Below, piece by piece: positions 1 through 9,892 of a stretch of 64,000 bases of DNA. The stretch is from Scalesia atractyloides. Its lineage: Eukaryota > Streptophyta > Magnoliopsida > Asterales > Asteraceae. The stretch is taken from positions 93,863,916-93,927,915 of the forward strand of contig CAMTDV010000030.1 in the NCBI GenBank assembly GCA_947069175.1, given 5' to 3'. The stretch's first letter is position 1, and each line of letters opens with the position of its first letter. The notes beneath the pieces are model-generated. The model did no database searches. It saw only the letters and a program-made list of their open reading frames with translations, and had not been told where the DNA came from. The position numbers and the translations under genes are program-made.

Positions 1-599
1 TTCTGTTATAACAGAAAAGACACGTGGCAGCAGATCAGGAGATCACATCTGTAAAAATGTTCTAGAAGCAATAAAGGCTCAATCATGCAAGGGCACATTC
101 AGTTACAACTGAATGACACGTGGCACAATCCGATGATCTCTCATAAATCACGATGATGGTATTTCTCATGAGTAGATTCGGATGATGGCACATACCACGT
201 GGCAGCTCCCTAGCCATCGATCAAGACCTTGATCCGTGTGCTTGGACTAACAATCTGACGGTATGATAAAGATTCCGTTAACTCTCCATCCACATTTTGG
301 CGCCCAAAACCCGGCTATAAATAAGAGACTTCAGGTATAAGTAAACTCATTCACTCTCACTTACTCTTTCTCTTACTTCACTTTAACTACTCCGATAACC
401 TATACTTATTCTCACGCCGGAGGGTGGTCACGGAGAGAACCCCCATTCTCCCCGTGGCGAGTCTAATGGTGTTCTGTTTTGCAGTGTTCATTGGAGATCA
501 TTTCAATACGGTGAACAATAAGAAGATTAACCTCTTTATGCGGAAACCCACACAATAGATCTGATCTGAATCCGGTCAATTAGATCTGGTGTTTCTTCA
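1..599 (+). mobile_element. 3' part of an LTR (5' LTR of a truncated gypsy-type element)
   Basis: This segment aligns by eye with 13,569-14,186, which is the end of a complete solo LTR, so it is the last ~600 bp of an LTR whose beginning lies before the window. It has a TATA box (TATAAATA near 317), a pyrimidine-rich stretch after it, and a conserved hairpin at 429-456 (CACGGAGAGAA ... TTCTCCCCGTG). It ends in TTTCTTCA, the same terminus as the solo LTR. A primer-binding-like site and a gag start follow directly, so this is a 5' LTR. Confidence 0.8.
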
Positions 600-617
600 T
601 TGGCGCCCATCGATTAC
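600..617 (+). promoter_or_regulatory. Primer binding site of the truncated element
   Basis: TGGCGCCCATCGATTAC begins one or two bases after the LTR terminus CA, where a primer binding site complementary to a tRNA 3' end is expected. TGG corresponds to the CCA end of the primer tRNA. The tRNA species was not assigned. The TGGCGCC opening is common in non-chromovirus gypsy elements (Tat/Athila type), which is family knowledge rather than proof. Confidence 0.6.
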
Positions 618-664
618 TTGTTTCTTCTCATCTTTTCATTTGTTTCGCCTGAATCATCAGTATC

Positions 665-1040
665 ATGGCTGGTGGTTCATCTCATCCGTTACGTCCTCGA
701 TCTGAGATTCGTCATGTTGCCCGTGGTGCTCAGATCGACGGACATGTAGAAGAAGAGTTTTCCGGCGAAGCTGATGCTCAGCATGACCTTTGTCATACGA
801 GCATTCCAGTAACTCCGGCAGCTCCACGTGTTGACGTTGCGTCGATTCTGCCACCTGGCGAAACTCCGTTATCATGGCTTATTAAATCTCAAAGCGCTCT
901 AAATGCTATATCTGCTCAACTCTGTGCTCAGACCGAAACTCCGGCTTTTCAAGATTCGGCCAACGCTCCTCAGGTTCGTGCTTCACCGGCACCTCGAGTG
1001 TTGAGTTATGACCCGCAGATCCAACAGCAGCTTTCACCTT
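665..1040 (+). pseudogene. gag N-terminus of truncated gypsy element
   Basis: An ATG (665) opens a ~125-residue reading frame right after the LTR and primer site, where gag starts in LTR retrotransposons. It begins MAGGSSHPLRPRSEIRH and is rich in Pro, Ala and Gln. No zinc knuckle is reached, because near 1,035-1,040 the sequence passes into reverse-strand MULE transposase sequence. The rest of the element is absent here. The call rests on position; the protein itself is not distinctive. The junction may be an old deletion or rearrangement. Confidence 0.55.
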
Positions 1041-1848
1041 AACAGCGTTCCCCTTTGGCCTACCCTTTGATTGTTTTGGCCCACCTTCATCTCCATCAGC
1101 TGCACCAACCTTAGCCTTACCCTTACCCTCGACTACAGCCCATGCTAGAGTATACACTTGGTCATTTGCATCTCTTCCTATAGCATCCAACAACATCCCC
1201 CCTAGAAAAGTTTTAAGGAAACAACCATCCAGGCATAACAGCTTCCTACAACCTGCCAAGAACCCCTTTTTGAATGCATCAAAACATACAAATATCCTAA
1301 AAAAAAGTCTCCAAGTTTGAGTCTGGATCTTGGTTAAGAAATCCCGATGGGGCAGTTAACATTATAAAGGTTGAAGTAGGGTTTGCTACCCTTAAGGCTT
1401 CCAAGTATGACCCAAGTTTGTTATAATGCTCCCTCATTAAACCATGAAGCTTACTATGTGCAGAAATTTCTGCCTTATATGCCAACCATTTACTAATCAA
1501 CACCTTGTACTTTTCTTTAACTGCCAATTGGATCTGTTTACTTGACCATTGAGGATTGGACTTGAAAATTTGCAGGAACTCATTTGCTATAAAGTGAGCA
1601 GTCAATTGTCTGTTTTTTAACATATTTCTTTGACAGTTGTGCTTATCCTTTGCACTCTTAACCATGTAACAACCCTTGCCATCATGAAATGAACAAAACC
1701 GTTTGAATGGGCACCCAGTCACACAACTAACACCTAGTCTACCACCTATCTTCTTGTTACTAATAGAAATGTACAAGTTTCTACCATTTGACACAGCGTA
1801 TCTTCTCACAGCATCTTTGAAGGCATCCCTAGTAGGGAATCTTATCCC
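1040..1848 (-). pseudogene. MULE transposase, DNA-binding and transposase parts (broken)
   Basis: Read on the minus strand, this carries Mutator-like transposase signatures. First comes the MuDR-type DNA-binding region (PTRDAFKDAVRRYAVSNGRN, then GCPFKRF and CYMVKSAKDKHNC with spaced Cys/His). Then comes a region like LTAHFIANEFLQIFKSNPQW, and finally the start of the MULE catalytic domain (RKLLCLDGCFLK ... LLDAIGRDANDQVYTLAWAVVE), with the Asp of LDG a likely first catalytic acidic residue. A frameshift or stop separates the two parts near 1,260-1,297. After AWAVVE the protein jumps to a Lys/Gly-rich tail, so most of the catalytic domain is deleted. It continues upstream (higher coordinates) at 12,420-13,166 and 14,192-14,398, beyond two LTR insertions. 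Confidence 0.85.
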
Positions 1849-1853
1849 AACTA
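1849..1853. repeat. Target-site duplication AACTA (left)
   Basis: AACTA flanks the left end of the chromovirus and recurs at 12,415-12,419 on its right. A 5-bp duplication is normal for gypsy integrases. Removing the element rejoins the MULE coding sequence (…FKWVV to VGIRFPTRD). Confidence 0.95.
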
Positions 1854-2040
1854 TGTAACATTTGTAAAAAATGGGTTTTCAAAACCCGCTCCGTTTTGTA
1901 ATCGAATATCAAGTTATAAATGTCACGTTGAATATTTATGATTATTTTGATTTAAAATGATACATAATTAATAAATAAACTAAACTATAAAAATTATATT
2001 TGATAAAAAGTTAAAACAAAATAAATAAAAAGGATATGTT

Positions 2041-2117
2041 GCTGCCGGGACTCGAACCCGGGTCAGCCGGAACTGAATCCAAAGACTTAGCACACACTCA
2101 CATCACCACTCCGCCAC
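2041..2117 (-). other. tRNA-like module (A box + B box) in 5' LTR
   Basis: On the minus strand it reads GTGGCGGAGTGG near its start and GGGTTCGAGTCCCGGCAGC at its end. TGGCGGAGTGG fits the pol III A box and GGTTCGAGTCC is a perfect B box, about 50 bases apart. The 5' and 3' ends do not form a proper 7-bp acceptor stem, so it is tRNA-derived or tRNA-like, not an intact gene. Further copies are at 10,081-10,157, 16,458-16,535, 19,279-19,356 and 24,107-24,187. Confidence 0.75.
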
Positions 2118-2962
2118 TTGTTGTTTTCTGTTATCTCTAGGAAACAAATATCATTTATACACAAACTCGGTTAAACCGGTTGCGCCAACTGAGAAACGGA
2201 AATCGGCAATTCAATCGTCAAATCGTTTGATTACTCGCACATTCACGTCTATAACCGATGAACCGATGATTTTAATCAATTCAGAAGTGATTGAACATCA
2301 ATTTTCATTACTATCGGCTTTTATAACCGAAAAGAATCAAAGTCCCAATTACTTCAACTCCAGACCCCTCTCGCGACTCAGAAACATCATACCAACATTC
2401 CATTTCACTTTCGTCACACTTTCAGTTCGTCAGAACGCTTAAATCAGTTCGCCGGAATTTTCTGCAAAATTCGCCGGAAAACCGTATTCATCCTCAAACG
2501 GTAAATCTTTCAATATCATTGTAGTTCAACAATTGTTAGGCTATTTCTAACTTAAACCTCTCAATTGAAATCGAATTCAGGCACTGTATTCAGCTAATTT
2601 CAGTTCGCCGGAAAGATTCTGAAAATATCTATATTCATCTAAGAATCGGTAAGGGCATTCAAACCCTCTGTTAACATTTGCTGAGCACTTCAATTTCACG
2701 ATTAGCTAATAAAAACGGTTAATTGTCTTGTTCAGTTGAAGAGCATAAAAAACAGGGACCGACACATTGCCGGAATTCTGAAATAAACCGTTCATCGGTA
2801 TGTTCACCCCTAATTACCGTCTCTGCCATTTCATTTTAGCATTACGAATGTTTGCTAATCGTAAAAACAAGAAACGGATTAGTGAATCAGTTGACTGTAA
2901 TCTGAATGTAGAAGACGAAGATAGTTAAGTTATATGTTTATTTAAAATCAGTAATATGAACA

Positions 2963-3041
2963 GGTTAGACACACAGTCCAGCGGTGGACTGTGTGCAACA
3001 CTAAGTCACACGTCGCGAGTTCGAAACCTGATACTGGCACC
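2963..3041 (+). other. tRNA-like module with perfect hairpin in 5' LTR
   Basis: It contains CACAGTCCA-GCGG-TGGACTGTG (2,972-2,993), a perfect 9-bp stem with a GCGG loop whose CAGTCCAGCGG resembles an A box. About 35 bases later GAGTTCGAAACC resembles a B box. The hairpin is kept in the related LTRs (20,363; 20,515; reversed at 23,051 and 23,221), with small changes at 11,012. Confidence 0.6.
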
Positions 3042-3130
3042 GGTTCGTTGAATTAAAATGTTTTTGAAATTAAAAGAATTTTGGTTAAACCGAATTAGTA
3101 TATAAATATAATTAAAAACAAGATTATTTC

Positions 3131-3207
3131 GGGTTAGACACGTAGCTCAGTTGGTAGAGCTGCGTGCACGCGTACGGGAGGTCTCGGGTTCGAGCCTCAA
3201 CCGGCGC
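3131..3207 (+). other. tRNA-like module (A box + B box) in 5' LTR
   Basis: CGTAGCTCAGTTGGTAGAGC is a textbook tRNA D-arm and A box (TAGCTCAGTTGG). It is followed by GGTTCGAGCCT, a B box with one change. The T-stem and acceptor stem pair poorly, so a functional tRNA is unlikely. The same module is at 11,171-11,247, 20,676-20,751 and reversed at 22,838-22,912. Confidence 0.75.
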
Positions 3208-3229
3208 AAACAATTTCGCTGACCGAACC

Positions 3230-3266
3230 GGTCAACAAGTCAACAAGTCAACAGTCAACGGTCAAC
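3230..3266 (+). promoter_or_regulatory. GTCAAC / W-box cluster in 5' LTR
   Basis: Five GTCAAC units occur in about 37 bp, each preceded by A or G, so the other strand reads TTGACT or TTGACC, the WRKY-factor W box. Similar clusters sit at the same place in the other LTRs (11,270-11,306; 20,771-20,813; reversed 22,791-22,815). A regulatory role is inference. Confidence 0.5.
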
Positions 3267-4378
3267 GCAAAATAAACAATTTTTTTTTATTTTTTTATAT
3301 TTTTATTTATTTAATTTAAATTAAAAATCAATTAAAAATACTTAAAAATAACATTTTTAAAGATAGAAAATAGCCTTAAACTCACAAAAATATATCTAAA
3401 AATTCCATTAAAATCCTTAATAAAATCCACTCATTTACTATATTTTCCCGTTATTATTTAGGTTAAGAATTCTCGTTGTTCAATTCTTCCGATTCGTGCG
3501 CATCTTATTATCCCCATTCAAACGCACCCAATGTGAGTGAATCTTTACAAATTCCCCGTTTTAATCACGTTTTGGGGTGTATCATGTGTCTTGTTATACA
3601 TATTATAATTAAACCATTGTGCATACATCATATCATGAACTTGTGTATTCAGTTTGTTTCAACTGTTGTGTAGTTATTGTTGGATGCAATTTATTATTTT
3701 CAGTACATGCAATTTCATAGGCCGCCACTCCCCATTACATTATGAGCGTTGAGCATGTTCCCCGTTTAATTATGAGGTTGAACCTTGCGTGCCCACATAC
3801 GATCGGCTCCGTTTGATTGAGCCTTGATCGCACAGACATTTTTCATTTTCAGTACATGCAATACGATCGGCTCCGTTTGATTGAGCCTTGATCGCACAGT
3901 TTCATTTATGTTATTTATCGTATGATGTTGGTATGTTCATGTATGCTATCATATGTTATTGTATGTTATAGTTGTGATTGCTATTTGCCACTGCTTGATT
4001 ATTTACATTTGCTCATTTATGATTATGCACAATTTTTCATTGATAAACTAACAAGTAAATCATTAATAAATGTTTATCTAATAAGGTTCACTCGCCAACT
4101 TATGTTGACCCAAAAAAAATCCCCATTTTTACACATGATACAGGTGAGCCAGCTGCAGTCAGGAACACATAGGATTGGACTAGAAGAATAAAATGATTTA
4201 GAGTTTGGGATTGTTATGTGTGGTTTATTATCTTTGTAATGTATGGACATGTTTGGATATTTGGAAATGTAACTTTGACTTTAATAAATATGAAACATAT
4301 TAGTAAATGTCATGAGCTTTGGTGATAACCCAATTATGCCCCGACTCTTATTCCGCTGCGGGTCGGGGTGTAACAGAT

Positions 4379-4390
4379 TGGTATCAGAGC
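4379..4390 (+). promoter_or_regulatory. Primer binding site, initiator Met tRNA
   Basis: TGGTATCAGAGC begins three bases after the 5' LTR terminus. It is the classic plant primer site complementary to the 3' end of initiator methionine tRNA, used by many gypsy and copia elements to start minus-strand DNA synthesis. Confidence 0.93.
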
Positions 4391-5183
4391 CATGACTATA
4401 GGGATATAGGATAAGTTATTAGACCCTTAGAGCCTATACTATAGTTGATTAGAAACTTATAAGATTTTTGTGTGTTACATGCCAAATTTCATGATGTTTA
4501 TATGTTTTATGTTAAATGTTACATTCAATGTTATGCAAGCATGTTCATAAGTATATATTATCATATAATGCCTATTATGAATCATATACTCATAACATAT
4601 CACATCCATGAAAGCACACACCACATCATGATTGCTTTTACAATGATTTTTGTGTTTACAAATCTCATCAAAGTGAGTTCGCATGACGGGCATGTAGTAA
4701 CTGGAAGGGTACCAGTACCGGTAGTCGGAACGTCCTGTCTAGGCTGGCATTCGTATAAATCCAAAATAAAGGACCAGTTTGCATACCTGGGGACTAACGA
4801 TGAGAGTACGAAGTACCTATTAGGCCAAAGCATGCTATACCAAACGTCGTGTGAGCTAACCCCACTTTGAGTTGTCATTGTGTCTACACCTGGACACGTT
4901 CCGACCAAACATCTCATGAACATATTTTGTGGTTTGCATTCGGGTGATGCGAGTGTTAAATTGCCAATACTAATGTGAATCCTACCAAGCCAATAGCCAT
5001 GGGGGCCCACATGACTATATAGGTGAAGGTATGGGGACATTTGAGGCCCAACATGAGCAAACCCAAGACATCCTATGGATGTAGTTGCATTATTGATATT
5101 TATGTTATTTTCATTTTCTTAAAGACACATGACACCTAAAAAGACACCATAAACTCACAATCTTCTCATGTATGTTCCTGTAG
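4391..5183 (+). other. Untranslated leader of the chromovirus
   Basis: This ~790-bp stretch between primer site and gag start has no convincing coding sequence; its short open frames are not conserved in composition. By position it should hold the packaging and dimerisation signals, but I cannot identify them. Confidence 0.6.
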
Positions 5184-7065
5184 ATGTCGTCCAGACAACA
5201 ACGAAGGGGTAAAAGATCAGGAAGGTCTCAGGAACGCTTGGCCACCCAAATCGCGAAACAAATGGCCACGATACTGCCTGACATTGTGGTACAAGTGCAA
5301 CAAGCCCTCGCTACAAATCCTACTAACCCTCCCCAACAACATGACCAGAACATCGACAACCCTCCTACCAGCAAGTGTTCATACAAACATTTCAAGTCTT
5401 GTGATCCTCCTAAATTTGAAGGGACCGAGGGTGTCACTGCTCTCCTACATTGGTTCGAGAAGATGGAAAACACCTTCCTCAACTGCAATTGTCCTGAGGA
5501 TCGCAAGGTTCGATACGCTACCGGGAGACTATTTGGGGTAGCTCTCACTTGGTGGAATACTGAGAAAAGGGAGGAGGGGAACTGAAGATGCAATGGCCTT
5601 AACTTGGGAGGAGTTAAGGGAAATCATGACTAGGCGTTTATGTCCTAGGAGTGAAATTAAAAAGCTGGAGGACGAATTTCATTCTCTAAAGCAAAAGGAG
5701 GGTGATCACACCACCTATAACAAGAGGTTCTTGGAGTTGAACCAAATGGTTCCAAATTTGTTCACCCCAACTTATCGTCTGATCGAGCATTATATTCGAG
5801 GACTTCCCTCGAAAATCCAAGATTCCGTACTCAGTGTTTCACTAGTAACACTTGAAGCTGCTATGGAGCTAGCAACTGAACTGACCGAGAACCAAATTCG
5901 CAACGGGAAGTTCAAAGAAGAGAAAAAGAAAGCCCCTGTTGAGGGTCAAACTTCAAACCATCCCATCTCTTCCTCTAAGTTTGCTAACAAGAGGAAGCGC
6001 AACACCAGAAATTTTGCAGTTACTCAAACCAACTCCCCTATTCCTGCTGCACCCATTACTCAAGTCACTCCTTCACCCGCACCATACAGAAGACCTTACA
6101 CTGGCCCGCTACCAAAATGCAACCGTTGCCAATATCACCATTCCCCTGATCATCCTTGCCAATATTGCACCGGCTGTGGTCGCGCAGGTCATACTGTACA
6201 AACCTGCCGCATGCCTCAATGAACGAACCGCCACCAACCTTTAACCCAAACCCACCAACAATTAATGGGTCAAGCCCAACAACCCCTACCATTACCACCC
6301 ACCCAACATTTAGCCCAAACATACTACCAACCCAATTATCCTATGGGCCAACCTATGCGGGCTTGCTACAATTGCGGAGACCCAAGCCATTTCAGAAACA
6401 CTTGTCCAAGGTTGGTAAACATTATTCATGCTCAGGCCCAAGCCAACCCGGTGAATCAAGCGAACCAAGCTCCTCCACCTGCAAGAGGAAGAGCTTTCAA
6501 TATTAACGCGAATCAGGCTAGAGCTGACGGCAATGTGGTTAACAGTACGTTCCTTATAAATGGTAGATATGCATCTATGTTATTTGATACTGGTGCGGAT
6601 AGAAGTTTTGTGTCTTTAGAATTTGAACCTATCTTAAGCAAAAATCGGGATAAGCTCACGGAATCCATAACGGTAGAAGTTGCGGACGGGAAACCAGTTT
6701 CATTAAACTCTATTATACGCAACTGTACACTCACCTTAAACAACCACGATTTCTCAGTCGACCTTATTCCTATGAAGCTGGGAAGTTTTGATATCATAAT
6801 CGGTATGGATTGGCTCAGTCAACATCAGGCAGAAGTTGTATGTCGCGAAAAATTTATTCGTATTCCTCTTTCAAACGGTCAGACTCTTCGAGTCATTGGA
6901 GAAACCTCGTCGAAAGGGCTCAGCTTAATGTCTTGTCTTCAAGCTCAAAAATATCTTCGCAAGAATTATGTCGCGTTTTTAGCTCATATCATCAAAAAGG
7001 GAACCATGGAGAAGAAAATTGAAGATATTCCTGTAGTAAAAGACTTCCCGCAAGTTTTTTCCTGA
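5184..7065 (+). pseudogene. Chromovirus gag and protease (frameshift and stop)
   Basis: The region starts MSSRQQRRGKRSGRSQERLA. The capsid part has the gag motif CDPPKFEGTEG ... ALTWWN, followed after a frame change near 5,580 by ALTWEELREIMTRRLCP and TYNKRFLEL. Zinc-knuckle-like clusters follow (CNRCQYHHSPDHPC, CTGCGRAGHTVQTC), then an in-frame TGA at 6,220-6,222. The same frame resumes with a canonical knuckle CYNCGDPSHFRNTC and the aspartic protease active site DTGADRSF, with FDIIIGMDWL near the end of the domain. The frame is lost again near 7,060 in a T run. Gag packages the RNA; the protease would cut the polyprotein. Confidence 0.92.
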
Positions 7066-7906
7066 CGACATTTCAGGACTTCCTCCAGTTAGAGACATCG
7101 AATTCCGTATTGATCTTATACCTGGTGCTACACCAGTTGCAAAGTCTCCTTATAGGTTAGCTCCCTCTGAAATGCAAGAGTTAGCCAGTCAATTACAAGA
7201 GTTGACTGACAAGGGATTCATACGTCCTAGCTCGTCGCCTTGGGGTGCACCTGTCCTTTTTGTAAAGAAGAAGGATGGATCGTTTCGTATGTGCATCGAC
7301 TACAGGGAGCTCAACAAATTAACAATCAAGAATCGCTACCCTTTACCTCGCATTGATGATCTTCTTGACCAACTTCAAGGTGCCAATTGCTTTTCAAAAA
7401 TCGACCTTCGATCTGGCTATCATCAACTTAGAGTGCATGAAGAAGACGTCCCTAAGACTGCTTTTCGAACTCGTTATGGCCATTATGAATTCATGGTCAT
7501 GCCATTTGGTTTAACCAACGCACCAGCTGTCTTCATGGATCTAATGAACAGAGTCTGCAAACCTTATCTTGATCGATTTGTCATAGTTTTCATCGACGAT
7601 ATTCTTATTTATTCAAAATCTAAATCTGATCATGAGCGTCATCTTCGACTCATCCTTGCACTTCTAGAAAAGGAAAAGCTTTATGCCAAATTCTCCAAAT
7701 GTGAATTCTGGTTAAAAGAGGTGCAATTCCTCGGGCATGTAGTCAATGACAAGGGAATACATGTCGACCCTTCAAAGATCAAAGCGGTTCAAGAATGGCA
7801 AGCTCCACGTACACCAACTGAAGTAAGATCTTTTCTTGGTTTGGCTGGTTATTATCGTCGGTTCATTTCAAACTTCTCTCGCATGCTGTACCACTCACGG
7901 CTTTAA
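7061..7906 (+). pseudogene. Chromovirus reverse transcriptase
   Basis: RT motifs appear in order: SPWGAPVLFVKKKDGSFRMC, the YRELN block, PLPRIDDLLDQL, FSKIDLRSGYHQL (first catalytic Asp), the MPFGLTNAPAVF block and FIDDILIYS, which is the F/Y-x-D-D polymerase site. The domain is full length, ending FLGLAGYYRRFI. It lies in a different frame from protease, and a second change near 7,885 moves the downstream RNase H to another frame. No missing catalytic residue was seen, only frame breaks. Confidence 0.93.
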
Positions 7907-9858
7907 CTCATAAAGGAAAACCTTTCATATGGGGACCCAAGCAAGAAGAAGCCTTTCAAACTCTTAAACAAAAACTTTGTGATGCACCAATCCTCACTCT
8001 TCCTGAAGGTTGTGATGATTTTGTGGTCTATTGCGACGCGTCAGGGCAAGGATTAGGCTGCGTTCTAATGCAAAGAGGAAAAGTTATAGCTTATGCATCG
8101 AGACAACTCAAGACGCATGAGAAGAACTACACCACTCATGACCTAGAACTTGGAGCCGTTGTGTTCGCTCTTAAGATATGGAGACATTATCTCTATGGTA
8201 CTAAGTGTGAAATATACACTGACCACAAGAGTCTTCAACATATCTTCAATCAAAAGGAGTTAAACATGAGGCAACGAAGATGGGTCGAACTTCTAAATGA
8301 CTACGACTGTGAAATTAGATACCACCCTGGTAAAGCAAATGTGGTGGCTGATGCACTTAGTCGAAAGGGTTATGCGAACTCCATTCGTCTTCTATGTTCG
8401 CAAATTATAACCGACATTAAAGATCAAATTCGAGAAGCCCAACACGTTTCAATAACGGAAGATGATGTACGAAAGGAGATGTCCTGTGGAGCTGAGCTAA
8501 AAATTGAAACTAAGTCTGACGGTATTCTGTACTACCTAGATCGTATCTGGATTCCTAACCACAACAATCTTCGTGAAATTCTTATGAATGAAGCTCACAA
8601 AACGCGATATTCTATACACCCAGGAGCCGATAAGATGTATCAAGACCTACGATATACCTATTGGTGGCCTGGAATGAAGAAGGATATTGCCATTTTTGTT
8701 TCCAAGTGCCTTACATGTTCCAAGGTGAAGGCTGAACACCAAAGACCCTCAGGACTTCTGGTCCAACCAGAAATACCTGTATGGAAGTGGGAAAATATAA
8801 CCATGGATTTCATTACTGGGTTACCTTGCACTTCTGGTGGGTATGACACTATATGGGTAATTATAGACCGACTTACAAAATCAGCTCACTTTATTCCTAT
8901 CCGCGAAGATTTCAAGAACGAAAAGCTTGCTCGTATTTATATCAGCGAAATCGTAAGCCGACATGGGGTACCGTTAAGCATTATTTCTGATCGTGATGGT
9001 CGTTTCACTTCACGAACATGGCAAGCAGTACAATCCGCTATGGGTACGCGATTAGATCTCAGTACCGCCTATCATCCTCAAACTGATGGACAATCTGAGC
9101 GCACCATTCAAACTCTTGAAGATATGCTTCGAGCATGTGTCATAGACTTCAAGGGAAATTGGGACGCCCACCTACCATTAGTTGAATTTTCGTACAACAA
9201 CAGCTATCATTCAAGCATCGGCATGGCACCTTTTGAAGCCTTATATGGTCGTAAGTGCCGATCTCCTGTATGTTGGCACGAAATTGGGGAAGCTCAAATC
9301 ACTGGTCCAGAATTGATCCAAGAAACCACAGACAAGATCCATCAAATCCGAAACAATCTTCTAGCTGCCCAAAGTCGTCAAAAGAGTTATGCAGACAAAC
9401 GACGGATGCCTTTAGAGTTTAACATTGGTGATCATGTACTTCTAAAAGTATCACCGTGGAAGGGAGTAGTTCGTTTTGGTCAAAAGGGCAAGCTAGCACC
9501 ACGCTACGTAGGACCTTTCAAGATACTCGAAAGAGTCGGACCTGTAGCATACAAGCTTGATCTACCAGAAGAACTCAACAGGATTCATCCCACATTCCAC
9601 GTATCAAACTTGAAGAAGTGCCTCGCCGATGAAAACCTCCACATTCCTCTGGAAGATATTCAGATTGATGAATCTCTGCATTTTATTGAAAGACCAGTAG
9701 AGATAATGGACTTCGGAGAGAAACGTCTACGACGAAGTCGCAATCCAATTGTTAGGGTACGCTGGGAGTCGAAACGGGGACCTGAGTTTACTTGGGAACG
9801 TGAAGACTCAATGCGTGAAAAATACCCGCATCTTTTTCCTACTACTTCAACTACTTAA
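7907..9858 (+). pseudogene. Chromovirus RNase H, integrase and chromodomain
   Basis: The long frame from about 8,023 starts in RNase H (VYCDASGQGLGCVL ... THDLELGAVVFALKIWRHYL ... YTDHKSLQHI ... NVVADALSRK). The integrase follows with an HHCC-type zinc region (HPGADKMYQDL ... CLTCSKVKAEHQ) and the DDE core: Asp in TMDFITGLP, Asp in ISDRDGRFTS, Glu in TLEDMLRACV after the conserved YHPQTDGQSER. The GPF-like region (APRYVGPFKILERVG) precedes a C-terminal chromodomain (VRVRWESKRGPEFTWERED). Chromodomains of this group are thought to steer integration to particular chromatin. This frame is open, about 611 residues. Confidence 0.95.
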
Positions 9859-9875
9859 ATTTCGGGACGAAATTC

Positions 9876-9892
9876 CTAAAAGTAGGGGATAC
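9876..9892 (+). promoter_or_regulatory. Polypurine tract
   Basis: AAAAGTAGGGGATAC lies immediately before the 3' LTR, where plus-strand priming occurs. The same AAAAGTAGGGGATAC precedes the 3' LTR of the second element at 19,078-19,092. Confidence 0.85.

Larger units (their letters stand above)
1854..4375 (+). repeat. 5' LTR of the chromovirus
   Basis: It is 2,522 bp with TG...CA ends. Inside, in order: a reverse-oriented tRNA-like module (2,041-2,117), two forward tRNA-like modules (2,963-3,041 and 3,131-3,207), a GTCAAC cluster (3,230-3,266), an A/T-rich block, and two copies of a GATCGGCTCCGTTTGATTGA motif (around 3,800-3,900). Short open frames in it are not conserved proteins. Confidence 0.95.

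Noticed and set aside
2227..2442. Open frame of 71 codons in the LTR, identical at 10,267-10,482
   Set aside because: It is identical only because both LTRs are copies; it has no protein-family features and is not open in the related LTRs.
3131..3207. Functional tRNA gene
   Set aside because: A and B boxes are good, but acceptor and T stems do not pair and no 73-nt cloverleaf forms; called a tRNA-like module instead.
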